Assembly (NCBI RefSeq): GCF_001050035.1
Contig: NZ_CVTA01000001.1
Span: forward strand, 62,001-126,000
Direction: 5' to 3'
Source: Mycolicibacterium komanii
GTDB taxonomy: Bacteria > Actinomycetota > Actinomycetes > Mycobacteriales > Mycobacteriaceae
DNA: 64,000 nt
Shown: in pieces, positions 7,546 to 15,652 of the stretch
Position numbering within the stretch: position 1 is the stretch's first letter
Layout of the letters: each line of letters starts with the position of its first letter
The notes under the pieces: generated by a model
The model's database searches: none
Told to the model about the DNA's origin: nothing
Seen by the model: only the letters and a program-made list of their open reading frames with translations
Made by a program: the position numbers and the translations under genes

Positions 7546-8568
7546 ATGAAAGTACCGTTCACCTGGAAGGTCACCGGCTGGTTCATGATCGGCTGGTCCG
7601 CGGAGTTTCCCACGGGTGAGACGCGGCCGCTGCGGTACTTCGGCGAGGATCTGGTGGCCTATCGCGACGAGGCCGGCGAGCTGCACGTGCTCTCGGCGCA
7701 CTGTCGGCATCTCGGCGCACACATCGGCCACGGCGGCAAGGTCGTCGGTGACTGCGTCGAATGCCCCTTCCACGGCTGGCGGTGGGGACCGGACGGCACC
7801 AACCGCTACATCCCCTACCAGCCCGACAAACCGAACAAGGCGCTGCGGCTGCGCGTCTTCCCGGTGCGCGAACAGTACGGCTGCGTGTTCGCCTGGCATC
7901 ACCCCGAGGGTGAACCGCCGCGGTGGGAGCTGCCGGACCTGTTTCACAAGTTCCCACAGTTCCCGACCGACGAGGACGCGTATTACCGCCCGTATCCTGA
8001 GTTTTCGAGCCGTGCGGAACGCGAGCCGGTGCATCCGCAGATCGTCGCGGAGAATGGGCCCGACAGCGCGCACTTCCACTACGTGCATCATGCGACCGTC
8101 ACCCCGAAGTGCCTCAACTGGGAGGTCGTCGACGAGGAGTGGCAGTTCCTCACCGGCTGGCCCGACGCCTCCAGCGACGATCCGGACAAGATGGCCCTCT
8201 ACATCCACAGCCACCTGTCCGGCCTCGGATTCGCGATCAGCGCGTTCGAGGGCTCGTCGAACCACCGGCTGATCTTCGCCTGCACGCCGGTCGAGGACGG
8301 CTACTCGGACATGTTCTATTCGATCTGGTGGCCCCGGCTGCCCGGTGACACCTCCGACGTCCCGCCGGAGGAGGTGCGCAAGAAGGTCGAGCGCCAGTTC
8401 ATGGGGACCGTGTGGGACGACCTGAACATCTGGCGCTACCAGGAGTACATCGAGAACCCCGCGCTGTCCCGCGTGGACGCGAAACCGTATATGGCGCTGC
8501 GGAAGTGGGCCCAACAGTTTTACGATGCTCCGGCCACCCCGCCCGGCGATGTTCCGGCGTCGGTGTGA
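7546..8568 (+). CDS. Rieske [2Fe-2S] oxygenase, KshA-like
   Basis: The 340-aa protein is the terminal oxygenase of a Rieske non-heme iron system. The cluster ligands are C53-x-H55 and C73-x2-H76. The mononuclear iron site follows as N170, D173, H176-x4-H181 (PDSAHFHYVHH). The N-terminal third, with YCRHxG...CPFHxWRWGxDG and IPY, resembles the steroid 9-alpha-hydroxylase oxygenase KshA more than dihydroxylating enzymes. No ferredoxin or reductase (KshB type) gene is in the window, so electrons must come from elsewhere. It heads an operon with a thioesterase and an acyl-CoA synthetase, and sits divergent from the monooxygenase operon. GGGAGG at 7530 supports the ATG. Confidence 0.88.
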   Translation: MKVPFTWKVTGWFMIGWSAEFPTGETRPLRYFGEDLVAYRDEAGELHVLSAHCRHLGAHIGHGGKVVGDCVECPFHGWRWGPDGTNRYIPYQPDKPNKALRLRVFPVREQYGCVFAWHHPEGEPPRWELPDLFHKFPQFPTDEDAYYRPYPEFSSRAEREPVHPQIVAENGPDSAHFHYVHHATVTPKCLNWEVVDEEWQFLTGWPDASSDDPDKMALYIHSHLSGLGFAISAFEGSSNHRLIFACTPVEDGYSDMFYSIWWPRLPGDTSDVPPEEVRKKVERQFMGTVWDDLNIWRYQEYIENPALSRVDAKPYMALRKWAQQFYDAPATPPGDVPASV

Positions 8569-8627
8569 AACCCGACCTCGCCGAGCTCGCGGCTGCCGAT
8601 CGCGACCACCCCGACACATGGAAGTAG
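8565..8627 (+). CDS. possible 20-residue ORF overlapping the Rieske stop
   Basis: GTG at 8565 overlaps the Rieske stop as GTGA and opens a 20-codon frame (VKPDLAELAAADRDHPDTWK) ending at TAG 8625-8627, 7 nt before the thioesterase GTG. It has the same stop-start overlap used by real genes here and could be a small protein or only a coupler that carries ribosomes to 8635. The composition is charged and has no recognisable domain. It may equally be chance. Confidence 0.25.
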   Translation: MKPDLAELAAADRDHPDTWK

Positions 8628-8634
8628 CCGCGCA

Positions 8635-9249
8635 GTGACCGACACCGAGGACCACATCCGCGAATTCGCCAGGGTCAAACCGGCTCTGGGGACACCGGAG
8701 ATGGGTCGCTTCATCGCGGCGCTGCGCCGACTGCAGAACATCACGGTCTCCAGTGACCCCGATGCCGCGCTGTGGAACGACTCGGCCGCACTGCTCGAAG
8801 AGATGTGCGAACGCCTGGAAGGGCACAAGGCACCCGCGGGCGTCGCCCCGGCCGGTCGGGCGCCCAATCTGCCCGGCAACGGCCACCCGCTGATGCCGCC
8901 GTGGCAGGTGGCGTCGTCCGCACCGGACGAGGTGACGATGCGCGGGCACTTCAGCCGCTACCACGTGGGTGGCAACGACGCCGTGCACGGTGGCGTGATC
9001 CCGCTGTTCTACGACTGGCACTTCGGGATGGTGGTGTCGGCCGCCGGCCGCCCGGACAGCCGAACGGCGTATCTGCACGTGGACTATCGACGGGTGACGC
9101 CCATCGACGTACCCCTCGAGGCGCGGGCGTGGATCGATTCGGTCGACGGTCGCAAGTTGTTCGTGAGGGCGGAGATGACGGACAGGGACGGCAACGTACT
9201 ATCCGAGGCCAATGGTCTGATGATCAAACTGCTTGCCCACCAGCCTTGA
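8635..9249 (+). CDS. hotdog-fold thioesterase (PaaI-like)
   Basis: The 204-aa protein has an ~80-residue N-terminal helical extension and then a hotdog domain: VHGGVIPLFYDWHFGM is the characteristic HGG helix, followed by TAYLHVDYRRVTPIDVPLEARAWIDSVDGRKLFVRAEMTDRDG. This pattern belongs to acyl-CoA thioesterases of PF03061, which release CoA from acyl intermediates. It starts with GTG and lies between the Rieske oxygenase and a FadD, so it may recycle CoA or relieve dead-end acyl-CoAs of the same pathway. A similar thioesterase with the same layout is at 49773-50423. Confidence 0.78.
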   Translation: MTDTEDHIREFARVKPALGTPEMGRFIAALRRLQNITVSSDPDAALWNDSAALLEEMCERLEGHKAPAGVAPAGRAPNLPGNGHPLMPPWQVASSAPDEVTMRGHFSRYHVGGNDAVHGGVIPLFYDWHFGMVVSAAGRPDSRTAYLHVDYRRVTPIDVPLEARAWIDSVDGRKLFVRAEMTDRDGNVLSEANGLMIKLLAHQP

Positions 9250-9257
9250 AAGGCACG

Positions 9258-10913
9258 ATGTCTGTGACCACACAGTTCACGGTCCCGGCCGCCGCCGACA
9301 CCGTCGCCGCCGTCATCGGCGACCGCGAGTTCATCGTCCAAGGCGATCGCCGGTACACCTACGCCCAGGTCGTCGAGCGCGCCAACCGCCTGGCCGCGTT
9401 CCTGCACAGCCGCGGGCTGGGGTGTCACGTGGAGCGCTCCGAGCTCGCCGGTCACGAGGTGGGCCAGGACCTGTTGGGCATCTACGCCTACAACGGCCCG
9501 GAATACATCGAGGGCATGCTCGGCTCGTGGCGGGCCCGGGTGGCGCCGTTCAACGTCAACTACCGCTACGTCAAGAACGAGTTGCAGTACCTGCTCAACG
9601 ATTCCGGGGCCAGCGCGCTGCTGTACCACGCGACGTTCGCTCCGCGGGTCGCGGAGGTTCTGCCGGAGCTGCCGAATCTCCGAGTGCTCATCCAGATCGC
9701 CGACGAATCCGGTAACGATCTGCTCGACGGCGCCGTCGACTACGAGTCGATCGTCGGCTCGGGCACCCCGGTGCTGCCGCCCATCGAGCCCTCGCCCGAC
9801 GACCTCTATGTGCTGTACACCGGCGGGACGACGGGCATGCCGAAGGGTGTGCTGTGGCGTCAGCACGACATCTTCATGACGTCGTTCGGCGGTCGGAACA
9901 TGGCCACCGGCGAGCTCATCACCTCGCTCGACGACATCGCCAAGCGGGTCACCGAAGGCCCGGGCACCAAGATCCTCACGCTGCCGCCGCTCATGCACGG
10001 CGCCGCCCAGTGGGCCGCGATGACCGCGATGACGACGGGCCAGACCATCGTGTTCACCGCGAATCCCGGCAGCCTCGACGTCGATGAAGTCGTCGAGACC
10101 ATCGAGCGCGAGAAGGTCCTCGTGGTCCAGGTGGTCGGCGACGCGGTCGCACGCCCACTCGCCGACGCGATCGAGCGCAGCTCGGCCGATCTGTCGTCGC
10201 TCGCGGTGGTCGCGAACGGCGGGGCGTTGCTCACTCCGACCGCCAAACAGCGGCTCATCGACGTCAAACCCGGGCTGATCGTCATGGACGGTGTCGGCTC
10301 CTCGGAGACCGGCATTCAGATGAACCACATGTCGGCACCCGGCGCGGTGTCGACCGGCAAGTTCAACGCGGGCCCGGATACCTTCGTCGCCGCAGAGGAC
10401 TTCAGCGCAATTCTCGAACCCGGCCACGACGGCATCGGTTGGTTGGCGCAGCGGGGCTTTGTGCCGCTGGGATACAAGGGGGATGCGGAGAAGACCGCCA
10501 AGACCTTCCCGGTGATCGACGGGGTGCGGTACTCGATTCCGGGCGACCGTGCCCGCCATCAGGCGGACGGATCCATCGAACTGTTGGGTCGCGATTCGGT
10601 GACCATCAACTCCGGCGGCGAGAAGATCTTCGTCGAGGAGGTCGAGACCGCGCTGCTGTTGCATCCCGCGGTGGCCGACGTCGTGGTCGCGGGCCGGCCC
10701 AGCGAACGGTGGGGCCAGGAGGTGGTTGCGGTGGTCGCCCTCGTCGACGGTGCCAACGCCGAGGCCCAGGAACTCATCGATCACGCCGCGAATTCGATTG
10801 CCCGCTACAAGCTTCCGAAGGCCATCGTGTTCCGGTCGGCGATCGAGCGCAGCCCCGCGGGCAAGGCCGACTACCGGTGGGCACGCGACCAGGCGCTCAG
10901 CGCGAACGCCTGA
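9258..10913 (+). CDS. acyl-CoA synthetase, FadD19-like
   Basis: The 551-aa adenylate-forming enzyme activates a carboxylic acid as acyl-AMP and then acyl-CoA. The P-loop is YTGGTTGMPKGV, the A8-region ends with INSGGEKIFVEEVE, and the catalytic lysine is in SPAGKADYRW. The YTGGTTG variant, NVNYRYV and the inserted segment SELAGHEVGQD after the first lobe are typical of the FadD19 group, which in actinobacteria activates sterol side chains and branched or cyclic acids. The ATG at 9258 has GAAAGG upstream; the frame stays open further 5' but overlaps the thioesterase gene. It is the last gene of the Rieske operon and ends 8 bp from the convergent TetR gene. Confidence 0.87.
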   Translation: MSVTTQFTVPAAADTVAAVIGDREFIVQGDRRYTYAQVVERANRLAAFLHSRGLGCHVERSELAGHEVGQDLLGIYAYNGPEYIEGMLGSWRARVAPFNVNYRYVKNELQYLLNDSGASALLYHATFAPRVAEVLPELPNLRVLIQIADESGNDLLDGAVDYESIVGSGTPVLPPIEPSPDDLYVLYTGGTTGMPKGVLWRQHDIFMTSFGGRNMATGELITSLDDIAKRVTEGPGTKILTLPPLMHGAAQWAAMTAMTTGQTIVFTANPGSLDVDEVVETIEREKVLVVQVVGDAVARPLADAIERSSADLSSLAVVANGGALLTPTAKQRLIDVKPGLIVMDGVGSSETGIQMNHMSAPGAVSTGKFNAGPDTFVAAEDFSAILEPGHDGIGWLAQRGFVPLGYKGDAEKTAKTFPVIDGVRYSIPGDRARHQADGSIELLGRDSVTINSGGEKIFVEEVETALLLHPAVADVVVAGRPSERWGQEVVAVVALVDGANAEAQELIDHAANSIARYKLPKAIVFRSAIERSPAGKADYRWARDQALSANA

Positions 10914-10921
10914 GCCGAGCC

Positions 10922-11551
10922 TCAGACAGACGTCGTTGACTCCGCGTTCATCGACGCCCACTCGCGGATCGCCGGACCGAGCCAACGTTGCAGGTGTGAG
11001 CGCAGATGATCCGGCGTTCGCGGTGGCTCACCTGGATTGGTGAGAAACGACTGAACGATCCGCAACGACCACTCGACCAGCTCATCGAGGGCGCCGGGGG
11101 CGGGGCTGATTCGCGTCCAATCGATCGCGGTGTTCTCGATCAGAACAGAAGTTCCGATCTCACGTGCGGCCTCAGATGTGACGCTGCGCAACAGGTTATG
11201 GGAAGGCTCGTCGAGAAGGACTTGCAGATACGGTTCGTTGGGCACCGCCGTGACGGTCTGCACCACGCCCTCGATGATGGCGTCGGCCACGTCGTCGAAA
11301 CCGCTCAGCCGCTCCGCAAGACGCTGTAGGAACCGGCGGGTTCCCTCGACCGCCGCCTCCCGCAGAAGTGCCGTGGTGCTTGGAAAGTAGCGGTAGACCG
11401 TAGCCCTGCTGACTCCGAGATCGGTCGCGACGTGAGCAATCGTCGTCTGCCCACCTCGTTCGGCCACGCACCGGTGAGTTGCCATGAGGATCCGCGCCGC
11501 CGCCTCCTCATCGCTCTTGGGCGGTTCGCCCAGCCAGCCGTGCGTGCGCAT
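10922..11551 (-). CDS. TetR family regulator
   Basis: The 209-aa protein has an N-terminal TetR helix-turn-helix (TTIAHVATDLGVSRATVYRYFPSTTALL, ~residues 34-61) and a divergent C-terminal ligand domain. I chose ATG 11551 because the N-terminus MRTHGWLGEPP matches the usual beginning of this TetR subgroup; another ATG lies at 11599. It is divergent from the flavin monooxygenase-P450 operon at 11656 and a 9-bp inverted repeat lies between them, so it probably represses that operon and itself. Its recognition helix differs from those of the TetRs at 20255 and 43461. Confidence 0.85.
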   Translation of the reverse strand: MRTHGWLGEPPKSDEEAAARILMATHRCVAERGGQTTIAHVATDLGVSRATVYRYFPSTTALLREAAVEGTRRFLQRLAERLSGFDDVADAIIEGVVQTVTAVPNEPYLQVLLDEPSHNLLRSVTSEAAREIGTSVLIENTAIDWTRISPAPGALDELVEWSLRIVQSFLTNPGEPPRTPDHLRSHLQRWLGPAIREWASMNAESTTSV

Positions 11552-11611
11552 GCCAGCGAATGTACCCGCTTCCCGACCCTTTACAGCGGCGATACACATC
11601 TGCTAGGACTG

Positions 11612-11642
11612 TATCGTCAGACTTTCGGTACGACTGACGATA
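11612..11642. promoter_or_regulatory. inverted repeat TATCGTCAG-N13-CTGACGATA, putative operator
   Basis: Perfect 9-nt arms (11612-11620 and 11634-11642) are separated by 13 nt in the promoter region between the divergent TetR (start 11551) and flavin monooxygenase (start 11656). The sequence is unrelated to the TACTGTAA box, consistent with this cassette having its own regulator. Confidence 0.6.
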
Positions 11643-11655
11643 GAGGGGCCCTTTG

Positions 11656-13233
11656 ATGGTTGATGACGTGTGCAGGCGGCCCCAGTTCGATGTCGCCGTC
11701 ATCGGCGCGGGCCCGGGCGGAATCGCCGCCGCACACAAATTGCGCCAACGCGGAATCACCAACGTGGTCATCTTGGAACGCGGGCACGATTTCGGCGGGA
11801 CCTGGCGCGACAACCACTATCCCGGGCTGGCGGTTGACATCCCGATCCTGTGGTACCAGCTGTCGTTCGCTCGAAACCCACGGTGGAGCAGGCTGTTTGC
11901 GCCAGGGCCGGAGATCTACCGGTACCTCACCGACACGGCTCGTCGATGCGGGCTCTATCCCCTGCTTCGCCCGAACTGTGAAGTTGTGACTCAGCGCTGG
12001 GATGCGGACACTGCGATGTGGCATCTGACGATCCGCGACGGCGAGCCTGTCACGGCCCGGTTCGTCATCAGCTCCGTCGGCGGTTATGTCAACGCACGCT
12101 CAACAACTGACATCCCGGGGCTGGGCGACTTCGGCGGCAAGGTGCTTCGGCCCAACGCATGGGACGACAGTTACGAGACCCGGGGCAAGCGGGTCGCAGT
12201 GATCGGCACAGGATCCAGCGGGGCGCAGATCGTGTCCGCCCTGGCGAGTCACGCCGCCAGACTGGACGTCTACCAGCGCACGCCGAACTGGATCCTGCCC
12301 AGACCCGACTTCGCGATCTCCCCGGTGCTGCAGACGCTCCTCCGCGTGCCCGGAATCGCGGCGGGCATCCACAACCTCGGCAGAGCGGTGTTCGATCTCT
12401 TTCTCCTGGTGCCGATCGTGCATCTGATGGCGCGTATCCCGGATGAGGTGCTGACACGCCTGCTCAACGCGTACGACGCCGTGACCAGGTTCGCGTACCG
12501 CGGGCTGCTGCGCAAAGCGGTGCGTGATCGTTCGACACGGCGAAAGTTGTTGCCGTCGCACGGCATTCTCGCCAAACGCCCCATCATCTCGAGCAACTAC
12601 CTGCCTGCGTTCAACAACCCTCATACTCACCTGATCACCACGCCCATTGAACGCATCACCCCCACTGGTGTTCGCACCACCGACGGCGTCGAGCGTTCTG
12701 TCGATCTCATCGTCACCGCCACCGGCTACGAACTCTGGACCGATCCCGAAACCTACCGTCCGCGAACGATACTCGGCGTGGACGGATTCGATCTCGCGGA
12801 CGATTACCAAGCCAACGGGCTGCGCGCCTACGGCGGCACCGCCCACCCTATGCTGCCCAACCGCTGGGAGATCGTCGGTCCGCTCGCGTTCGTCGGCGTC
12901 GGGTGGACCGATTTCGTGGAGACGATGGCCGAACACGCCGTACGGGTCATCGACACCGCTGGTCGCCGCGGTGACAATGTCGTCGCCGTCACCGAAGAAG
13001 CGTTCGATGGCTGGACTTCACGGATGCGAGCGGCGGGTAAGGCTGCGCACCTCTACTACACGAGATGCAACGCGGATGTGCACAGCTACTACGTCAACTC
13101 CCAGGGCGACACCGTGTACCACCGTCCGCAGACCATCGCCGGATCACTGCGTTTCGCCTACCGGCCGCCGCTGCACGACTATCGTTTCGAACGTCGCGAA
13201 ACCCTCGCCGAAGCTTCCCGGGTGCTGTCGTGA
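11656..13233 (+). CDS. flavin-containing monooxygenase, BVMO-like
   Basis: The 525-aa product has an N-terminal FAD Rossmann motif (GAGPGG, ~18-23), the GGTWRDNHYPGLAVDIP block, and an NADPH motif GTGSSG (~184-189). In the BVMO fingerprint FxGxxxHxxxW it reads F159...R165...W169, so His is replaced by Arg. The C-terminus keeps the YYVNSQG/HRPQT pattern of this actinobacterial FMO group. It oxygenates a ketone, amine or other soft nucleophile in principle; the missing residue leaves the reaction open. ATG 11656 has GAGGGG upstream. It is the first of four genes joined by 4-nt overlaps, opposite a TetR gene. Confidence 0.82.
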   Translation: MVDDVCRRPQFDVAVIGAGPGGIAAAHKLRQRGITNVVILERGHDFGGTWRDNHYPGLAVDIPILWYQLSFARNPRWSRLFAPGPEIYRYLTDTARRCGLYPLLRPNCEVVTQRWDADTAMWHLTIRDGEPVTARFVISSVGGYVNARSTTDIPGLGDFGGKVLRPNAWDDSYETRGKRVAVIGTGSSGAQIVSALASHAARLDVYQRTPNWILPRPDFAISPVLQTLLRVPGIAAGIHNLGRAVFDLFLLVPIVHLMARIPDEVLTRLLNAYDAVTRFAYRGLLRKAVRDRSTRRKLLPSHGILAKRPIISSNYLPAFNNPHTHLITTPIERITPTGVRTTDGVERSVDLIVTATGYELWTDPETYRPRTILGVDGFDLADDYQANGLRAYGGTAHPMLPNRWEIVGPLAFVGVGWTDFVETMAEHAVRVIDTAGRRGDNVVAVTEEAFDGWTSRMRAAGKAAHLYYTRCNADVHSYYVNSQGDTVYHRPQTIAGSLRFAYRPPLHDYRFERRETLAEASRVLS

Positions 13234-14528
13234 CGGCTTCGATGAGCTCGCTGTTCACCACGGCCGGCGCCGTGCGCGATTCCAGCACGATGATCGCCCG
13301 AGGGGTGCTGCGGGATCTGCGTCGAGCGCCCGCGCGCGGCGCAGACCCCGCAGTCGCGCGTACCGACTTCGATCCGACCGCCCCGGAGGCGATCGCCGAC
13401 CCCTACACCCGGCTGGCCGAGCTGCGGCGGCATCGAGTCACCGTCAACGAGCGCCTCAACGTTTGGATGCTCGCACGCCACGACGATGTCGTAGCCGCTG
13501 CTCGCGCACACGATGTGCTGTCCTCGAGCTCCGGCATTTTGTTGCGGTCTGCTCCGTTGCCTGGTGTCGTCAGCACAGATGAGCCGGACCACACAAGGCT
13601 TCGCCGGGTCACCGCGCCGGCCTTCACACCGGCCGGTGTGCGAAGGCTGCAAGCGGCCTTGGAGCAATTCGTCGAGCCCGGTGTGCGGGCGATCGCAAGC
13701 GGCGACCCGGTGGATGTGGTGCCTACCCTGACTCGGCCACTCCCGATCTCTGCAATCGCACTGCTACTCGGCATCGCGGAGAGCCACTGGGGCGACTTCA
13801 CCCGGTACTCAGATGATTTCACTGCCATGTTCGCCGCACGCTCCCTGCAGGAGATCGCCGGCTCCACGACCCGCGCGCTACCCGGCATGCTGGCCGTGCG
13901 CCGCCTGATCCTTGCGGAGCTGGGCCGCCGCGGTCCCGGAGACGACGACGTCCTCGGCAGGGTCAAGGCTGCGCTGGACGACGGCGACATGTCCATGTTC
14001 GAGGCGCTGATCGCGGCGATCATCCTGCTGGTGGCCGGCAGCGAGACCACCACCAACCTTCTCGGCATCCTGCTGATGCAGCTTGCCCGTACTCCCGCAC
14101 TCTACGAACGACTTCGGGCGCAGCGCGACCTGATTCCCGCCGCCATCGAGGAGGCGTTGCGCTGGGGGTCCCCCGTGCAGTGGGTCGCGCGGACCACGTT
14201 GGCTCCTTACCCGGTGGGTGGGGTGACCATTCCGGCACACGCCCGGGTGGTGCTGTTCTACGCCGGCGCCAACCGGGACCCCGAGCGGTTCGACGACCCC
14301 GATGATTTCGACATCGACCGTGGCGCGGTCCGCCATCTCACATTCGGCCACGGTGCCCACTACTGCATGGGTGCTCATCTGGCGCGCCTCGAAGCGCAGG
14401 TGGTGCTCAACCAAATGTTCGACGCGGTAACCCATCTCGAGGTGGCCGGTCCCGTCCTGTGGACGACCACCCCCTCGCTGTCGGGCCCGCGATCGGTACC
14501 GGTCAGGAAGCGAATCGGGGCGGCATGA
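13230..14528 (+). CDS. cytochrome P450
   Basis: The 432-aa protein is a soluble class I P450. The I-helix oxygen-binding motif is AGSETTTN, the ExxR motif is in EEALRWGSP, and the heme-cysteine loop is FGHGAHYCMGAHLAR. The start is GTG 13230, overlapping the monooxygenase stop (GTGA); an internal ATG at 13242 is possible. It hydroxylates an unknown hydrophobic substrate with ferredoxin partners encoded elsewhere. Lying between a flavin monooxygenase and a membrane protein, it probably acts on the same compound. Confidence 0.9.
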   Translation: MTASMSSLFTTAGAVRDSSTMIARGVLRDLRRAPARGADPAVARTDFDPTAPEAIADPYTRLAELRRHRVTVNERLNVWMLARHDDVVAAARAHDVLSSSSGILLRSAPLPGVVSTDEPDHTRLRRVTAPAFTPAGVRRLQAALEQFVEPGVRAIASGDPVDVVPTLTRPLPISAIALLLGIAESHWGDFTRYSDDFTAMFAARSLQEIAGSTTRALPGMLAVRRLILAELGRRGPGDDDVLGRVKAALDDGDMSMFEALIAAIILLVAGSETTTNLLGILLMQLARTPALYERLRAQRDLIPAAIEEALRWGSPVQWVARTTLAPYPVGGVTIPAHARVVLFYAGANRDPERFDDPDDFDIDRGAVRHLTFGHGAHYCMGAHLARLEAQVVLNQMFDAVTHLEVAGPVLWTTTPSLSGPRSVPVRKRIGAA

Positions 14529-15652
14529 GCGGTCAATGTACTGGAGACCTCGACACGCTGGCGAACAAGCTGGGATTCAGCTGCGAGCAGTCGGCGCCGG
14601 TGATCGACCTGCGGAACCCCTTCGGGCTGACGAACTGGACGCTGCCCGTCCTCGAACTCCTCATCGTTTTCGGTGCTGCGCTGGCGCTGTGGTGGGCAAT
14701 TCGCCGGTTGCGTCGCGACGGTGACCCGGTGAACGTCGTGCTCTGGTTTGCGACCGTTCTGTACCTGTTGATCGTTGAGCCGCCGCTGTACTTCCCCACA
14801 ACGTTCGGCGTCGAGGACACGATCGGAGCGGTGTTCGCGCACAACGTCTTCACCGTGCAGTTCCTCTACGACCGGTTGCCGCTCTACATCGTGGCGCTGT
14901 ACCCGGCGATGGCGATGCTGGCGTACGAAATAGTGCGCAGCCTCGGCGTGTTTCGTGAGCGCGGCATCCTCGTCGGGTCGATCTGTGTCGGCTTCGTCCA
15001 TCATTGCTTCTACGAGGTGTTCGATCAGCTCGGCCCGCAACTTCAGTGGTGGACGTGGAATGAGCACAGCTCGATCAATCAACCCACCTTGGGGGCGGTT
15101 CCGATGGCCAGCGTGCTGCTCTTCGCGACAGTGGGGCCTGCCGTGCTCACGGCGATAGTGGTGGCGCTCGTCGGCGAAAGGGGGCGTCGGATCGGTCCGG
15201 CGGGGCTCGTCCTGCGCACTCTGGTTACTGCTGTACTGATGCCGGTGGCGCTGGTCGTCGTGAACATCCCGATCGCTCTGGCCGACCGCAACGATCCCGA
15301 CGGTCCCCTGCGTTGGGCGGTCTACATTGTCTATCTCGCGCTGTTCGCGGTGCCTGCGCTGTGGGTGCTGGCCTCGAAGCTGCGCGCACGTGTCAGTGAA
15401 CCGAACCTCTACGTGCGCGTTTTCGGCACAGCGTATCTGGCGGTGCTGGCCGCGTTGTGGATCGCCGCCCTGCCAGCGCATCTCGGAGGGTCCGACGGGC
15501 TCTCCACGTCGCTCACGCCCAACGGAAACATCCTTCACGCCGCAGTGTGTTTCGCGGTGGCGGCGGTGCTCACGGTGTCGGTCTCGTTGCGGCGCGGACC
15601 GACTCCGCAACGCCCCGACCCGGCACCGCAGAGAACCGAGGTGACGCCATGA
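14525..15652 (+). CDS. polytopic membrane protein of unknown function
   Basis: The 375-aa protein has about eight hydrophobic segments (for example ~38-58, 72-90, 113-132, 140-158, 195-220, 235-255, 270-292 and 345-362) separated by short polar loops. There is no signal peptide. A conserved-looking loop near residues 155-185 contains FVHHCFYEVFDQLGP and several Trp residues; the paired histidines could bind metal or heme. I do not recognise the family. ATGA overlaps at both ends tie it to the P450 and to the PF10118 protein, so it may be a membrane partner, transporter or electron carrier for this cassette. Confidence 0.7.
   Translation: MSGQCTGDLDTLANKLGFSCEQSAPVIDLRNPFGLTNWTLPVLELLIVFGAALALWWAIRRLRRDGDPVNVVLWFATVLYLLIVEPPLYFPTTFGVEDTIGAVFAHNVFTVQFLYDRLPLYIVALYPAMAMLAYEIVRSLGVFRERGILVGSICVGFVHHCFYEVFDQLGPQLQWWTWNEHSSINQPTLGAVPMASVLLFATVGPAVLTAIVVALVGERGRRIGPAGLVLRTLVTAVLMPVALVVVNIPIALADRNDPDGPLRWAVYIVYLALFAVPALWVLASKLRARVSEPNLYVRVFGTAYLAVLAALWIAALPAHLGGSDGLSTSLTPNGNILHAAVCFAVAAVLTVSVSLRRGPTPQRPDPAPQRTEVTP

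Noticed and set aside
8772..9257. Long upstream extension of the FadD frame
   Set aside because: Overlaps the thioesterase gene in another frame and is Arg-rich; ATG 9258 with GAAAGG fits FadD similarity.
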